Positions 18,447 through 26,912 of a DNA stretch of 64,000 nucleotides are shown piece after piece; the first letter of the stretch is position 1; each line of letters opens with the position of its first letter. Made by a program: the position numbers and the translations under genes. The DNA is from Leptospira ryugenii (GTDB lineage Bacteria > Spirochaetota > Leptospiria > Leptospirales > Leptospiraceae). The notes under the pieces are model-generated. The model did not search any database. It was given only the letters and a program-made list of their open reading frames with translations, and was not told where the DNA came from. The DNA lies in contig NZ_BFBB01000002.1 of NCBI RefSeq assembly GCF_003114855.1, positions 434,001-498,000 of the forward strand, read 5' to 3'.

Positions 18447-19089
18447 CTTCGTCACACTTTTTCCTGAAAAAATTGAATCCTATTTTTCCACTGGGATTCC
18501 AGGTAAGGCCCGAGAGAGAGGCATTGTCCAAATCAATGCAGTCCATCTAAGGGACTTTGCAGGAAACAAGCACCATAAAGTAGATGATACAATTTATGGT
18601 GGAGGACCAGGAATGCTTTTGCAAGTGGGTCCCGTATTCCGTGCTTTAGAATCTTTGGGGGAAGAAAAGGGAGAAGTGATTTTACTTAGTCCGTCAGGCG
18701 CTCTCTTCAACCAAGACCTCGCTCGCGAGATCTACGCGTCCAATCAGGCAATAACGTTGGTATCTGGGTATTATGAAGGCGTCGACCACAGGGTAACAGA
18801 GCATCTAGTTGACAGGGAAGTGGCCATTGGAAATTATGTAATTTCATCGGGGGATTTGGCCTCTCTAGTAGTCGCTGATTGTATCTCTCGCTTGGTGCCT
18901 GGTTTCTTGGGGAAACAGGAAAGCCTTGTGGAAGAGTCGCACAACGAAGAAGACCAGTTGGAATACCCACAGTTCACAAAACCATTTGAGTTTAATGGCT
19001 GGACTGTCCCAGACGTCTTAGTGAACGGAAATCACGAAGAAATTAGAAAATGGCGGGAAAAAAACCGCAAAAAGAGAAATCATCCTTAG
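18436..19089 (+). CDS. trmD: tRNA (guanine-37-N1)-methyltransferase
   Basis: This 217-residue SPOUT enzyme begins at a TTG (18436) as [16 protein letters not shown]. It carries the substrate motif [12 protein letters not shown] and the knotted AdoMet-binding elements [13 protein letters not shown] and [14 protein letters not shown]. It methylates G37 of tRNAs to prevent +1 frameshifting. It is about 20-30 residues shorter than the E. coli enzyme at the C-terminus but keeps a basic tail. It overlaps rimM and is followed by rplS eight bases later. Confidence 0.97.
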   Translation: MRFNFVTLFPEKIESYFSTGIPGKARERGIVQINAVHLRDFAGNKHHKVDDTIYGGGPGMLLQVGPVFRALESLGEEKGEVILLSPSGALFNQDLAREIYASNQAITLVSGYYEGVDHRVTEHLVDREVAIGNYVISSGDLASLVVADCISRLVPGFLGKQESLVEESHNEEDQLEYPQFTKPFEFNGWTVPDVLVNGNHEEIRKWREKNRKKRNHP

Positions 19090-19097
19090 AGGCAGTT

Positions 19098-19514
19098 ATG
19101 AATCACATCCTAGAAAAAGCTCTTTCAACTGAACCAAAGAACGAACTCAATTTTGAGATCGGAGATACTGTGAAAGTTCACTACAAGATTGTTGAATCTG
19201 GTAAAGAACGAGTTCAGGTTTACGAAGGCATAGTGATTTCCATCGCCAACAAGTCCCATTCCAAAACATTTACCGTTAGGCGAATCTCTTATGATGTAGG
19301 AGTGGAAAGGATCTTTCCTTTGCATAGCCCGAGAATCGCCAAGATAGAACTCGTTCGTAAAGGAAGTGTTCGCCGAGCCAAACTATTCTACTTGCGTGAG
19401 AAAAAAGGAAAGGCTGGCCGAATCAAAGAAAGAAAGGGCGGTCAGGCTATGGTTGCCCAAGACAGAAAACGCCAGGATGAAGCCGCTAAATCACAAGCGA
19501 AGGCTTCCGCTTAA
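19098..19514 (+). CDS. rplS: 50S ribosomal protein L19
   Basis: The ATG at 19098 (MNHILEKAL, with Shine-Dalgarno AGAGG just upstream) gives a 138-residue protein. The upstream in-frame ATG at 19050 lies in trmD and is unlikely. Core motifs are [46 protein letters not shown] and the basic [20 protein letters not shown]. The C-terminal 25 residues are an extra charged tail. L19 sits at the 30S-50S interface. The frame continues past its TAA directly into rnhB. Confidence 0.96.
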   Translation: MNHILEKALSTEPKNELNFEIGDTVKVHYKIVESGKERVQVYEGIVISIANKSHSKTFTVRRISYDVGVERIFPLHSPRIAKIELVRKGSVRRAKLFYLREKKGKAGRIKERKGGQAMVAQDRKRQDEAAKSQAKASA

Positions 19515-19517
19515 ACA

Positions 19518-20210
19518 ATCTTTTCCCTTCCATATCCCATTCCAGAGCGTCCTTACTTCCCAGAGTTTGGACTCTCCTCTGGCACCATAACGATTTCTGT
19601 TGATGAGGCTGGGCGTGGGTGCCTAGCGGGACCTGTTGCGCTTGGGCTTGTTTCCTTCGGTAGGGAGAGCCTAGAACGTATACGGAGTGGAGCTGTTCTC
19701 CGAGGGATTCGAGATTCCAAAAAACTCCCTGAAGCGATTCGAAAACGACTGGCATCGGAAATCAAAGAACTCTGTTCCTTTTGGAAGGTAGTCTTTGTTT
19801 CTCCCAAAACAATTGACCGTATCAATATCAACCAGGCAATTTTTTACGGAATCAATCGTGGTCTTCCCAAGGATGCAAAACAGCGAGCCTATCTGTTTGT
19901 GGATGGGAATTACAAACTTGCTCTCCGAACTCCAATCCTCGGCTATACGTCTATCCCCAAAGGGGATGACATTGTTCCTAGTATTTCAGCAGCCTCGATC
20001 CTTGCAAAAACACACCGGGATGCTTGGATGGAAGAGATGGATAGAAAGTATCCTGGTTATGGGTTTAGTAAACATAAGGGCTACGGAACCAGTTTCCATA
20101 GGGAAAAGCTCATCCAGTTGGGGGCATCGCCCATCCATCGCTTGAGTTTTTTAAGAAATCTCCGAAGCTGGGAGAGTGAAGAGCTCCCATTTCCTAATCT
20201 CGCAGATTGA
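19518..20210 (+). CDS. rnhB: Ribonuclease HII, no standard start codon visible
   Basis: The frame from the rplS stop (19512-19514) to 20210 encodes an intact RNase HII of about 230 residues. Catalytic motifs are VDEAGRGCLAGPV (about bases 19599-19638), DSKKL, VDGNYKL and VPSISAASILAKTHRD. It cleaves RNA in RNA-DNA hybrids and excises ribonucleotides from DNA. No ATG, GTG or TTG occurs in frame between the rplS stop and DEAGRG; the first GTG is at 19899, behind the active site. I place the start provisionally at ATC 19518; ATT 19539 or readthrough of the rplS TAA are alternatives. The overlap with the next gene is 35 bases. Confidence 0.9.
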   Translation: MFSLPYPIPERPYFPEFGLSSGTITISVDEAGRGCLAGPVALGLVSFGRESLERIRSGAVLRGIRDSKKLPEAIRKRLASEIKELCSFWKVVFVSPKTIDRININQAIFYGINRGLPKDAKQRAYLFVDGNYKLALRTPILGYTSIPKGDDIVPSISAASILAKTHRDAWMEEMDRKYPGYGFSKHKGYGTSFHREKLIQLGASPIHRLSFLRNLRSWESEELPFPNLAD

Positions 20211-20844
20211 GACCCTCTTTCGGTATACTAGTACAGAAAGACCCATTGTCGGTCCAAGGAGGTATTCCTCGAACTCTCCTAAGCCTCTTTTGGGTTCCGC
20301 AACAGAGATCGCTCTGCAAGCAATGCCTAAACCTCAATGCGAAGGAGTCGTTAAGAAAGTCCCTGAATATCAAAAGGCTCTTTTGAAGGCATTTTTTGAT
20401 GTGGAAAGGGCTGCACTTTGGAAAGAGACAATCGGGCAAAATCAGGCCCAACAAACGACAGAAGAGCATAGATTTCCTACCAATATTTGGAAACAAATCT
20501 TCCCTGAGTTTATCAACGCACCAGAGCCTCTTCACTATGACAAGAATCTATGGGGTGAGGAAGCAAGCGTACAAATCCTGAAAGAACGTGAGACTACATC
20601 CGTTTTATTGCTACACCAAAAGGAATCCGGGGAAACGATTTGGGTATTGGCAAGCCATTGTTTCGACCAAAGCCCCAATTTAGAAATTTATATTTGTTCA
20701 AATTCCTTACAAGTTCTCTCCGAAATCAAAAATACCAAGGAACAAAAGCTAGGTGATCTTCAACATATCACTTCGGTTTCTTTACATATAATGGACTTGG
20801 CGGAGGTTCATACGCTCACAAAGTGGGAAGGTTGCTACGCATGA
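20176..20844 (+). CDS. Hypothetical protein in the YlqG position (between rnhB and flhB-tail gene)
   Basis: This is a 222-residue protein of unknown function, start GTG at 20176 (uncertain, it overlaps rnhB). No signal peptide or membrane helix is seen. In Bacillus the order rplS-...-rnhB-ylqG-ylqH places a FliK-like hypothetical directly before the FlhB-tail gene, and the same order is seen here. The first 60 residues are Pro/Ser-rich; the rest is mixed alpha/beta with segments like SVLLLHQKESGETIWVLAS. The tail gene starts in ATGA overlap, which suggests a functional pair. The functional link is inferred from position only. Confidence 0.65.
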   Translation: MKSSHFLISQIETLFRYTSTERPIVGPRRYSSNSPKPLLGSATEIALQAMPKPQCEGVVKKVPEYQKALLKAFFDVERAALWKETIGQNQAQQTTEEHRFPTNIWKQIFPEFINAPEPLHYDKNLWGEEASVQILKERETTSVLLLHQKESGETIWVLASHCFDQSPNLEIYICSNSLQVLSEIKNTKEQKLGDLQHITSVSLHIMDLAEVHTLTKWEGCYA

Positions 20845-21101
20845 AGAAGTATGCCGTTGCTTTGGGCTACCGAATGGAACAGAACCAAGCCCCCATAGTG
20901 CTGGCCAAAGGGAAAGGAGTGGTAGCCTCGCAAATTTGCCAAATTGCAGAATCTCATGGAATTCCTCAGGTTCGGGACCCTGTACTCGTCTCCTCCATGG
21001 AAAAACTTGAAGTTAGTAAAGAAATTCCAAGAGAATTGTATAAGGCGATTGCAATCATCTTTCGAGAGCTGGTAGCAGTCGGAAATCAGAAAAACAATTG
21101 A
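20841..21101 (+). CDS. FlhB C-terminal-domain-like protein (YlqH/FhlB type)
   Basis: The ATG at 20841 overlaps the preceding stop (ATGA) and gives 86 residues. KKYAVALGYRMEQNQAPIVLAKGKG and the later EIPRELYKAIAIIFREL match the cytoplasmic domain of the flagellar/type III export switch FlhB, starting right after where the NPTH autocleavage motif would stand. The membrane part and NPTH are missing, so it resembles the released FlhB-CC fragment. Such small paralogues exist outside flagellar operons in several phyla and may bind export substrates or FlhA. Its role here is unproven. Confidence 0.88.
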   Translation: MKKYAVALGYRMEQNQAPIVLAKGKGVVASQICQIAESHGIPQVRDPVLVSSMEKLEVSKEIPRELYKAIAIIFRELVAVGNQKNN

Positions 21102-21135
21102 TCCAGAAGGCTCACTTTCGTAGTATACAATCGTA

Positions 21136-22323
21136 ATGCGAAAGATACCTGTTTACGACTTGGCTCCTGGAACTAAGTTTACCAAATCTGTTTATCTAGA
21201 CAAGGATACAGTCCTTGTGGGTTCCAAACAACCCATCACCCAACAAGACTTGGATCGCCTCAAACAATTCGGGATTTCATTCGTATTAACAGAGGGTGAA
21301 CCCATCCTGGGCATTGAGGATGAAAAAGGCCAGTCCGCAACGGGACCTGGATTGTTTGATACAAATCTTCCGATGATGCAGGAGGATGAGTATGCCACTC
21401 GCTGTAAATACATTCTGGATAGAGCTAACAGCAATAAGGTTGAATTCAATGCTGTTTTCAAGGATGCATTTGAATTAGTACAGAGAACCTATCGATCTGC
21501 TTCAGAAGGAAAGTATACCGAAATTAGAGAATTTCGAGAAGTGGCAGAAAGGATAGCAGACCATGTAAAAAATAACCCGCAATTGCCTATCCTTCTCTTA
21601 TCCCACTCTCATTCCGGTTATTATCTGTATACACATGTCTGTTATGCGACCTTTTTCTCCGTTCTCTTGGGCAACTATCTTGAGTTTTCGAGACCCAAAT
21701 TGATAGATTTGGCTTTGGCATCTTTGTTTGCTGATATAGGGATGGTTACAGTTCCAGAAGAGGTATCCGAGAAAAAGGGTGCGCTGACTGAACTCGACCA
21801 AAAAACAATCAAAAGACATCCTGTAACTGGTTACCAAATCCTAACGCAGAGACTCAAATTAAAGAACTCTTTGGCGATTGTATCTTTGCAACACCATGAA
21901 GCCATGGATGGATCTGGTTACCCACAAAAGATCTTAGCAAACCAAGTGGAAGAATTGACGAGAGTGTACTCCATTGCGGATCAATTTACGTCCATGATCT
22001 CTGCAAGGCCCTACCGACCAGCTCTTTTACCTTATGATGCAATGAGAATCATGATCAGTGAAAATGTAAATCGGTATGATCTAAAAATGGTTCGCCTCTT
22101 TTTGAACAAGCTGTCTATGTTCCCAATTGGTTCAGGCGTTTCTTTGAGTGATGGTCGTATAGGTATCGTCATTGATTCCAATCGTGACAAACCTCTTCGT
22201 CCTATTGTTCGGGTAACAAAGGATATGGATGGAAATCGACTAAAGATGTTAGTTTTTGTAGATTTGATGCAAGACCTAAATACCTTTATCCAAAAGGCGA
22301 TTCCGTTCTCTCAAATCTATTGA
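21136..22323 (+). CDS. Degenerate HD-GYP domain protein
   Basis: The 395-residue protein starts with a DUF3391-like module (VYDLAPGTKFTKSVYLD...) and then has an HD-GYP domain. The GYP part is kept (HHEAMDGSGYP, near residues 252-262). The HD signature HDIGK reads ADIGM (near 198-203), so the metal-binding His and the Lys are lost. The later D-x-x-D-A motif reads IADQFTSM. Canonical members hydrolyse cyclic di-GMP; this one may only bind it or act as a scaffold. The ORF ends in TTGA overlap with yraN, and no receiver or membrane segment is seen. Confidence 0.85.
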   Translation: MRKIPVYDLAPGTKFTKSVYLDKDTVLVGSKQPITQQDLDRLKQFGISFVLTEGEPILGIEDEKGQSATGPGLFDTNLPMMQEDEYATRCKYILDRANSNKVEFNAVFKDAFELVQRTYRSASEGKYTEIREFREVAERIADHVKNNPQLPILLLSHSHSGYYLYTHVCYATFFSVLLGNYLEFSRPKLIDLALASLFADIGMVTVPEEVSEKKGALTELDQKTIKRHPVTGYQILTQRLKLKNSLAIVSLQHHEAMDGSGYPQKILANQVEELTRVYSIADQFTSMISARPYRPALLPYDAMRIMISENVNRYDLKMVRLFLNKLSMFPIGSGVSLSDGRIGIVIDSNRDKPLRPIVRVTKDMDGNRLKMLVFVDLMQDLNTFIQKAIPFSQIY

Positions 22324-22670
22324 GAATTCCAATCATCCAAAAAGGCCAAGACGGAGAACGCATAGCTACTTCCTTTTTAATAGAACAGGGTCATACTCTT
22401 CTCTTTCGAAACTATCGAACACGTTTTGGCGAAATTGACATAATCAGTTTCAAGGATGGGACATTATTTTTCATTGAGGTGAAACATTGGAATCTATCTT
22501 CGGGCTTCCATCCTCTCCATGCCTTTCCCAAGCAAAAGAAAATGAGGATGTGGAGGGTTACACAACAGCTATTTCAGCAATATCCAGCGTTGGAACGATG
22601 TGATTTTAGTTTTTCGTTGGCCCATATCAATGAAAAAAGGGAAGTTTGTTTTTATTCCGATTTGTTTTAA
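22320..22670 (+). CDS. YraN/UPF0102-family putative endonuclease
   Basis: The 116-residue protein has the endonuclease-like core of the YraN family: GQDGERIATSFLIEQGH, then RNYRTRFGEIDIISF with the Asp, and LFFIEVKHW with the E-x-K catalytic pattern. The start is TTG at 22320, overlapping the stop of the HD-GYP gene. The family commonly lies next to rnhB and comM, as here. Its biochemical activity is poorly defined. Confidence 0.9.
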   Translation: MRIPIIQKGQDGERIATSFLIEQGHTLLFRNYRTRFGEIDIISFKDGTLFFIEVKHWNLSSGFHPLHAFPKQKKMRMWRVTQQLFQQYPALERCDFSFSLAHINEKREVCFYSDLF

Positions 22671-22716
22671 AATAGTGCATAAAGGGATTTTTTAGTACTT
22701 CCGATTGTTTCAGTAT

Positions 22717-22752
22717 CTCACAAATGTGGGAGCGCACTCATGGATGAGTGTG
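22717..22752 (+). promoter_or_regulatory. Two inverted repeats in the leader of the 66-residue ORF
   Basis: A near-inverted repeat CTCACA / TGTGGGAG lies at 22717-22732. A perfect one, CACTCAT-GG-ATGAGTG, lies at 22735-22750 and extends by C-G/G-T pairs to about 22753. They precede the Shine-Dalgarno AAGGAAG and the ATG at 22775. There is no T-tract, so it is not a standard terminator. It could be an operator or mRNA structure. Confidence 0.4.
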
Positions 22753-22774
22753 TATCGTTACAAGGAAGTAACTC

Positions 22775-22975
22775 ATGAGACAATTTAGCATTTTAGGCAA
22801 TTTAGCCGAAACGGATGAATTCGGTCCAGATCCTGTACTTTTGCGGAAGCGCGGGATGTCGGATACCATTGAAAAGAAATTCAGAAATTATAAAAAGAAA
22901 GTGAATGATCCAGCTTATATGGATTACGCGATCAATAAGATTGCCATGGAAATTTCTCATTTCATTTCAAAATAA
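22775..22975 (+). CDS. Small hypothetical protein, 66 residues
   Basis: The ORF has an ATG with Shine-Dalgarno AAGGAAG at proper distance and encodes a charged, probably helical cytoplasmic protein (MRQFSILGNLAETDEFGPD...). No known domain is recognised. It is monocistronic: yraN ends 104 bases upstream and the convergent comM gene ends on the next base. Its own leader contains two inverted repeats. The strong ribosome-binding site makes it a likely real gene. Confidence 0.7.
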   Translation: MRQFSILGNLAETDEFGPDPVLLRKRGMSDTIEKKFRNYKKKVNDPAYMDYAINKIAMEISHFISK

Positions 22976-24460
22976 TCAACGTAACGATTCCAGCAAAAGT
23001 GAATTTCGAAAGTAAACGGCAGCTTCATCCTTATGTTCCACACGGATCTCAAGAGAAAGATGAAAGTCTGCAATTGTACGCGCTAATTCATAAAAATTAT
23101 TTTTTTGTCGCAAAGAAAGAAAGGAATGGAGTGGGTCAGTCTCATCCACATAAAGTTCGCGTTTTTGGTAAACATTCCTCTCTTTCTTAAGTCTCTGCCT
23201 TCTAAAAAAACTAGCTTCTTTTAAAGCATCAAAGATCCGCTGTCGGTGGATGGAAACATTTCTCAGGTCCGCATGGTCAAAAAGGGAAATGTGTAAAGTG
23301 ATGCGATCCCAAAATGGACCACTGATCTTTCTAAGATACTCTCTAATCTGACGATTGGAACAAGAGCATCTTTTTCTCCCTTGGAAATAGCCGCACGGGC
23401 AGGGGTTGCATGCGGCCATCACTAAAAAGTTAGCTGGCAGGCTGCGACTCGATTCCAAACGATTGATTTCGATTTTCCTTTCTTCCATCGGCTCGCGGAT
23501 GGCATCTAAAACTTTTGATTTAAATTCGGTTAGCTCATCCAAGAATAAAATCCCACCATTTGCCTTAGAAATTTCGCCTTCCTGGACAGGGCGACCACCC
23601 CCTACAAGTGCCTGCTCTGTAATGGAATGGTGTGGTGACCGAAAAGGGCGACTTGGGATTTGCGCATTTTGGGGTTGGAAGTCTTTATCTAAAAAGAACT
23701 GCATCCAAGGAAACTCTTCTGGATACCAAGGAAGCTGCATATCTTTCATAAGTTTGATCAGCATCGATTTCCCTGTGCCAGGATTGCCCACAAGTAGGCT
23801 ATGGTGGTTTCCTAAGATAGCATAGAGCAATCCTTGGAATGCACGGGCTTGTGCTGTGGTGAGTAAGACTTTTTCCCATTGGCAAGGCTCTTCTTTAGAG
23901 AGGAATACTGGCTCCTCAAACACAGTCTTTCGAGGAAGGTCTAATCTTAGCTCAGATAGATGGGAGATAAAGAGATACTCTGCTTTGGGCAATTGGTAAT
24001 CTTTGGCAGACATAGGCAAAAGGAAGGTTTGTCCCTCGGGTAGATACCTAAAACTTGCCCATAGAAACCGCAAAAGATCCTCATGGCAGAGAACATCTCC
24101 TCTTAAATTGATTTGGCCGAGAGCAATACAGTTTTCCCAAGGATTAGCAGGCAATTGAGAGCTCGCGACAAGGATGGAGAGGGCTAGGGCAAGGTCTAAA
24201 AACGTGGAACCTTTTTGCCTATGGCTAGGTTCAATATTTGCCGTAATGGAGGCCAATGGAAACATAAAGCCAGACTGTAATAAGGCCAATGGGATTTTAT
24301 CTTTTGCTTCTTTAATTTCTTGGGAAACCTTTCCTAAGATTTGAAAGTGGGGGAGACCTTTTCGAATTGCCAAGTCCACTCGAACCAAAAATACATCCTG
24401 GTGGTCTTGGGCAAGAGAGGGAATTCCCGAAAGTCCGATATTGGCTGAGAGTCCTTGCAC
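22976..24460 (-). CDS. comM: YifB/ComM-family Mg-chelatase-like AAA+ ATPase
   Basis: The 494-residue protein has the YifB N-terminal domain (GLPHFQILG, ...IKEAKDKIPLALLQSGF, ITANIEPSH) and an AAA+ core with Walker A LLVGNPGTGKSML and Walker B GGILFLDEL. The Cys-rich NPCPCGYFQGRKRCSCS matches the family's zinc-like insert. ComM is a helicase that promotes branch migration during natural transformation. The start is GTG at 24460. It ends next to the small ORF at 22775-22975. Confidence 0.93.
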   Translation of the reverse strand: MQGLSANIGLSGIPSLAQDHQDVFLVRVDLAIRKGLPHFQILGKVSQEIKEAKDKIPLALLQSGFMFPLASITANIEPSHRQKGSTFLDLALALSILVASSQLPANPWENCIALGQINLRGDVLCHEDLLRFLWASFRYLPEGQTFLLPMSAKDYQLPKAEYLFISHLSELRLDLPRKTVFEEPVFLSKEEPCQWEKVLLTTAQARAFQGLLYAILGNHHSLLVGNPGTGKSMLIKLMKDMQLPWYPEEFPWMQFFLDKDFQPQNAQIPSRPFRSPHHSITEQALVGGGRPVQEGEISKANGGILFLDELTEFKSKVLDAIREPMEERKIEINRLESSRSLPANFLVMAACNPCPCGYFQGRKRCSCSNRQIREYLRKISGPFWDRITLHISLFDHADLRNVSIHRQRIFDALKEASFFRRQRLKKERNVYQKRELYVDETDPLHSFLSLRQKNNFYELARTIADFHLSLEIRVEHKDEAAVYFRNSLLLESLR

Positions 24461-24561
24461 ATGAAAGAGGAGTTTTTTGCGATCTTATTGGTTCAAAAAA
24501 AAATTCGCTTTCCTTTTTAAGGACAGAATGGTGTCTTTTCCTAGAAATTCATTTGGATGGA

Positions 24562-24945
24562 TTGGTGATTCGTCTTTTCATTGTTTTATTGCTAATTCTA
24601 AGCTCGCATTGTTCTCAAAGATTGATCGAGAAGGAAAAGTTACGCGAAATCAATGATTTTTACGATGACAAGGTTTTTTCCTTAAAAGAGGACTTGCGGG
24701 TTTCTGACTCAGAAGTTTGGAAAAAGGGAACGATGGTTCGGCTCTATGTGGAATCAACGCCCTCATTACTCAAATTGAAGATTTACCCTCTCACGGAATC
24801 TCGAGAAAGCTCTACAGGGAAATTGGCTGCATATCTAATCAATGATGATGTGAAAAAGAAGAAGTACAATCAGTCCGATGTGGAAGCATGGGTAAACCAA
24901 AAGTTTCTTCTGGCTGATCCGAAAAAAATAAAGATAAAAAAATAG
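24562..24945 (+). CDS. Small predicted lipoprotein, hypothetical
   Basis: From TTG 24562 or GTG 24565 the frame gives about 127 residues. It has a hydrophobic N-terminus (VIRLFIVLLLILSSHC) that ends in a Cys at a relaxed spirochaetal lipobox. The rest is charged, with a Lys-rich C-terminus. An upstream extension of the frame overlaps the minus-strand comM gene and lacks a signal peptide at its start, so the shorter form is chosen. Function unknown. It precedes the LysM-M23 gene by 12 bases. Confidence 0.65.
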   Translation: MVIRLFIVLLLILSSHCSQRLIEKEKLREINDFYDDKVFSLKEDLRVSDSEVWKKGTMVRLYVESTPSLLKLKIYPLTESRESSTGKLAAYLINDDVKKKKYNQSDVEAWVNQKFLLADPKKIKIKK

Positions 24946-24957
24946 TTCAGGTTTGGA

Positions 24958-25968
24958 ATGCTAGCTTTGTTTCATTTTGCCCATACTTTGAGTAGGCCAT
25001 GCTCAAGATTTTCACAACTTCTTTCCGATATTCACTCAGTGAAGGGATTCCTGACCATATCCAAGTGTTTGCTTGTTCTGTCTCTCGGGACAGCTCTGCA
25101 AGCAAATCCATTTCGTAAATTTGACGACGAAATACAGAGGTCCCATGCTTCTGCAGGGTCCAGCCCTTCCGTATTCCGCATCTTTTCTGTTTCGAGCGAA
25201 GAATCGGAAGTGTTACGTTTATTTGAACAAGGTATAAACCAACAATTAGAAGAGGAAGATGAATCGGTAGCCTCTTTGGACTTCCCTAAGTATATCGAAG
25301 TCTCGCCTGTAGTAAGCAACACGGTTGTCCATGAACCTGGGATTCTGATCAAAAAGTATGTGGTACAAAAGAAAGATACTTTAACTCGGATTGCAAAATC
25401 CTTTGCGACAGAAGTCGCAAAGATAAAAAAACACAATGCCCTCACTTCCAGTGCTTTGAAACTGGGGCAGACATTGGAAATTCCTGTCCAAGTGAAACAA
25501 GCGAGCGCATCCCGTGTGATCAAAAAGAAGCTCTTTATCCTTCCTGTTCCCCAAAGTAAAATTACGTCCAGATTTGGACGAAGGATCGATCCATTCAATA
25601 AATACAACCGAGTCTACCACACAGGATTGGATCTTGCTGCAAAGGTGGGCACTCCAGTCGTTTCGGCCGCAGAAGGCGAAGTGATCTTTACAGGGCGGAA
25701 TGGTGGATATGGAAATTCGGTGATCATCCAACATAAGAATGGATACAAAACATTGTATGCCCATTGCTCTCAAATATTGGTGGAAGTAGGAGAGACTGTA
25801 AAGATGGGGCGTGTGATCGCAGCGGTTGGTAGAACAGGGACTGCAACAGGTGCTCATTTGCATTTTGAAGTTTTTCTGAATGGTAAGTTGATAAACCCGG
25901 AGACAGCTCTAAACCTTACAGAGAAGTTTGTTACAAAGTTACCAAAATCAGAGATTGCAGGTTTTTGA
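24958..25968 (+). CDS. LysM and M23-domain peptidoglycan endopeptidase
   Basis: The 336-residue protein has a LysM repeat (KKYVVQKKDTLTRIAKSFA...LGQTLEIPV, about residues 138-182) and a C-terminal M23 lysostaphin-type domain. All zinc ligands are visible: H-x3-D in HTGLD and HLH in GAHLHFEVF, plus the middle YAHC. It should cut peptide cross-links in the periplasm. The signal-like stretch LLVLSLGTALQA is about 35 residues in, so GTG at 25039 is an alternative start. gspC starts 31 bases downstream, suggesting cell-wall opening for the secretion system. Confidence 0.9.
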   Translation: MLALFHFAHTLSRPCSRFSQLLSDIHSVKGFLTISKCLLVLSLGTALQANPFRKFDDEIQRSHASAGSSPSVFRIFSVSSEESEVLRLFEQGINQQLEEEDESVASLDFPKYIEVSPVVSNTVVHEPGILIKKYVVQKKDTLTRIAKSFATEVAKIKKHNALTSSALKLGQTLEIPVQVKQASASRVIKKKLFILPVPQSKITSRFGRRIDPFNKYNRVYHTGLDLAAKVGTPVVSAAEGEVIFTGRNGGYGNSVIIQHKNGYKTLYAHCSQILVEVGETVKMGRVIAAVGRTGTATGAHLHFEVFLNGKLINPETALNLTEKFVTKLPKSEIAGF

Positions 25969-25999
25969 TTGAGGTTGTTTCCGACGGGGAACGAACAAG

Positions 26000-26911
26000 A
26001 TGAACGCTTTTCTCAACCAAATCCAAAATAATAAATTCCTGACTCTTATACCTCCTGTTTTCCTATTTTCCTTTTCATTGGCATATTTGTTTCGTTTGCT
26101 TCTCTTGCTCATCTTTAGCACTGAGACAGGCATCAATCTTTCTTCTCTTCCGAAACCAAAACTTGCCAAACAAGAGGTGATCCTTGCTGTCAATACATAT
26201 GAGGATATGGTATCTGGCAATTTGATCCGTGGGGTTCTGTTTGATCCAAACCAGGCGCAGGCAGGAGACGCTCAGTCGAATGTAGACCCAGAAATTGCCC
26301 AAGACAATGGAGATGCCGACCAGTTACTCGTAACAGGTACCATTTCAGGCCATTGGTCTTTTGCTAGGGTAACGGTGCGCGAGAAGTCTGCCAATGATTC
26401 CGAAGAGTTCGCAATTGGCGAAATGGTCGCAGGTTACAAGGTTCAGGATATCCAACCACATTATGTGGTATTGAAGAAGGGTGGTCTCTCGCTGAAAGTG
26501 AACATTGGGGAAACTCCTGCACAAGCCAAGGAAAGGCTAAGGCCCAAAACAGAAACAGGTGAGGCAAGTCCACTTCCTTCCAGCCAAACGGTTCAAAAAG
26601 TCTTGTCTCGTGAGGATGTGAACCGCAAGCTAAAGGATCCGAATACCATCTATAAAAATGCTAGGTTTGGCCCACATCTTGTAGACGGTAAAATAGAAGG
26701 TTACAAACTCTATCAAGTTGCCAAAGACCATGTATTTTACTCCTTGGGCGCCCGCAGCGGAGATATTATCCGTCGGGTAAATGGAATGCCGCTGAATGAA
26801 ACAGAAAAAATGTTAGAGATTTGGGGTTCCGTGAAACAAGCTTCTAAAATAACAGTAGATTTAGAAAGACAAGGCAAGATAATCACATATGAATTCATTA
26901 TCCGGAATTAA
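26000..26911 (+). CDS. gspC: Type II secretion protein GspC
   Basis: The 303-residue protein has one N-terminal membrane helix (about 15-38), a homology-region domain ([13 protein letters not shown], then [19 protein letters not shown]) and a C-terminal PDZ-like domain ([26 protein letters not shown]). GspC links the inner-membrane platform to the secretin. It starts the gspC-N operon and overlaps nothing; the gspD start follows the stop by one base. Confidence 0.9.
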   Translation: MNAFLNQIQNNKFLTLIPPVFLFSFSLAYLFRLLLLLIFSTETGINLSSLPKPKLAKQEVILAVNTYEDMVSGNLIRGVLFDPNQAQAGDAQSNVDPEIAQDNGDADQLLVTGTISGHWSFARVTVREKSANDSEEFAIGEMVAGYKVQDIQPHYVVLKKGGLSLKVNIGETPAQAKERLRPKTETGEASPLPSSQTVQKVLSREDVNRKLKDPNTIYKNARFGPHLVDGKIEGYKLYQVAKDHVFYSLGARSGDIIRRVNGMPLNETEKMLEIWGSVKQASKITVDLERQGKIITYEFIIRN

Positions 26912-26912
26912 A

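Noticed and set aside
19515..19898. Frameshift or pseudogene in rnhB
   Set aside because: The frame is continuous through all catalytic motifs with no internal stop; only the start codon is unusual.
24367..24561. N-terminal extension of the small lipoprotein frame
   Set aside because: It overlaps comM on the other strand and would bury the signal peptide inside the protein.
25381..25863. 160-codon minus-strand ORF
   Set aside because: Lies entirely opposite the LysM-M23 gene whose zinc ligands are intact; Cys/His/Ser-rich shadow frame.
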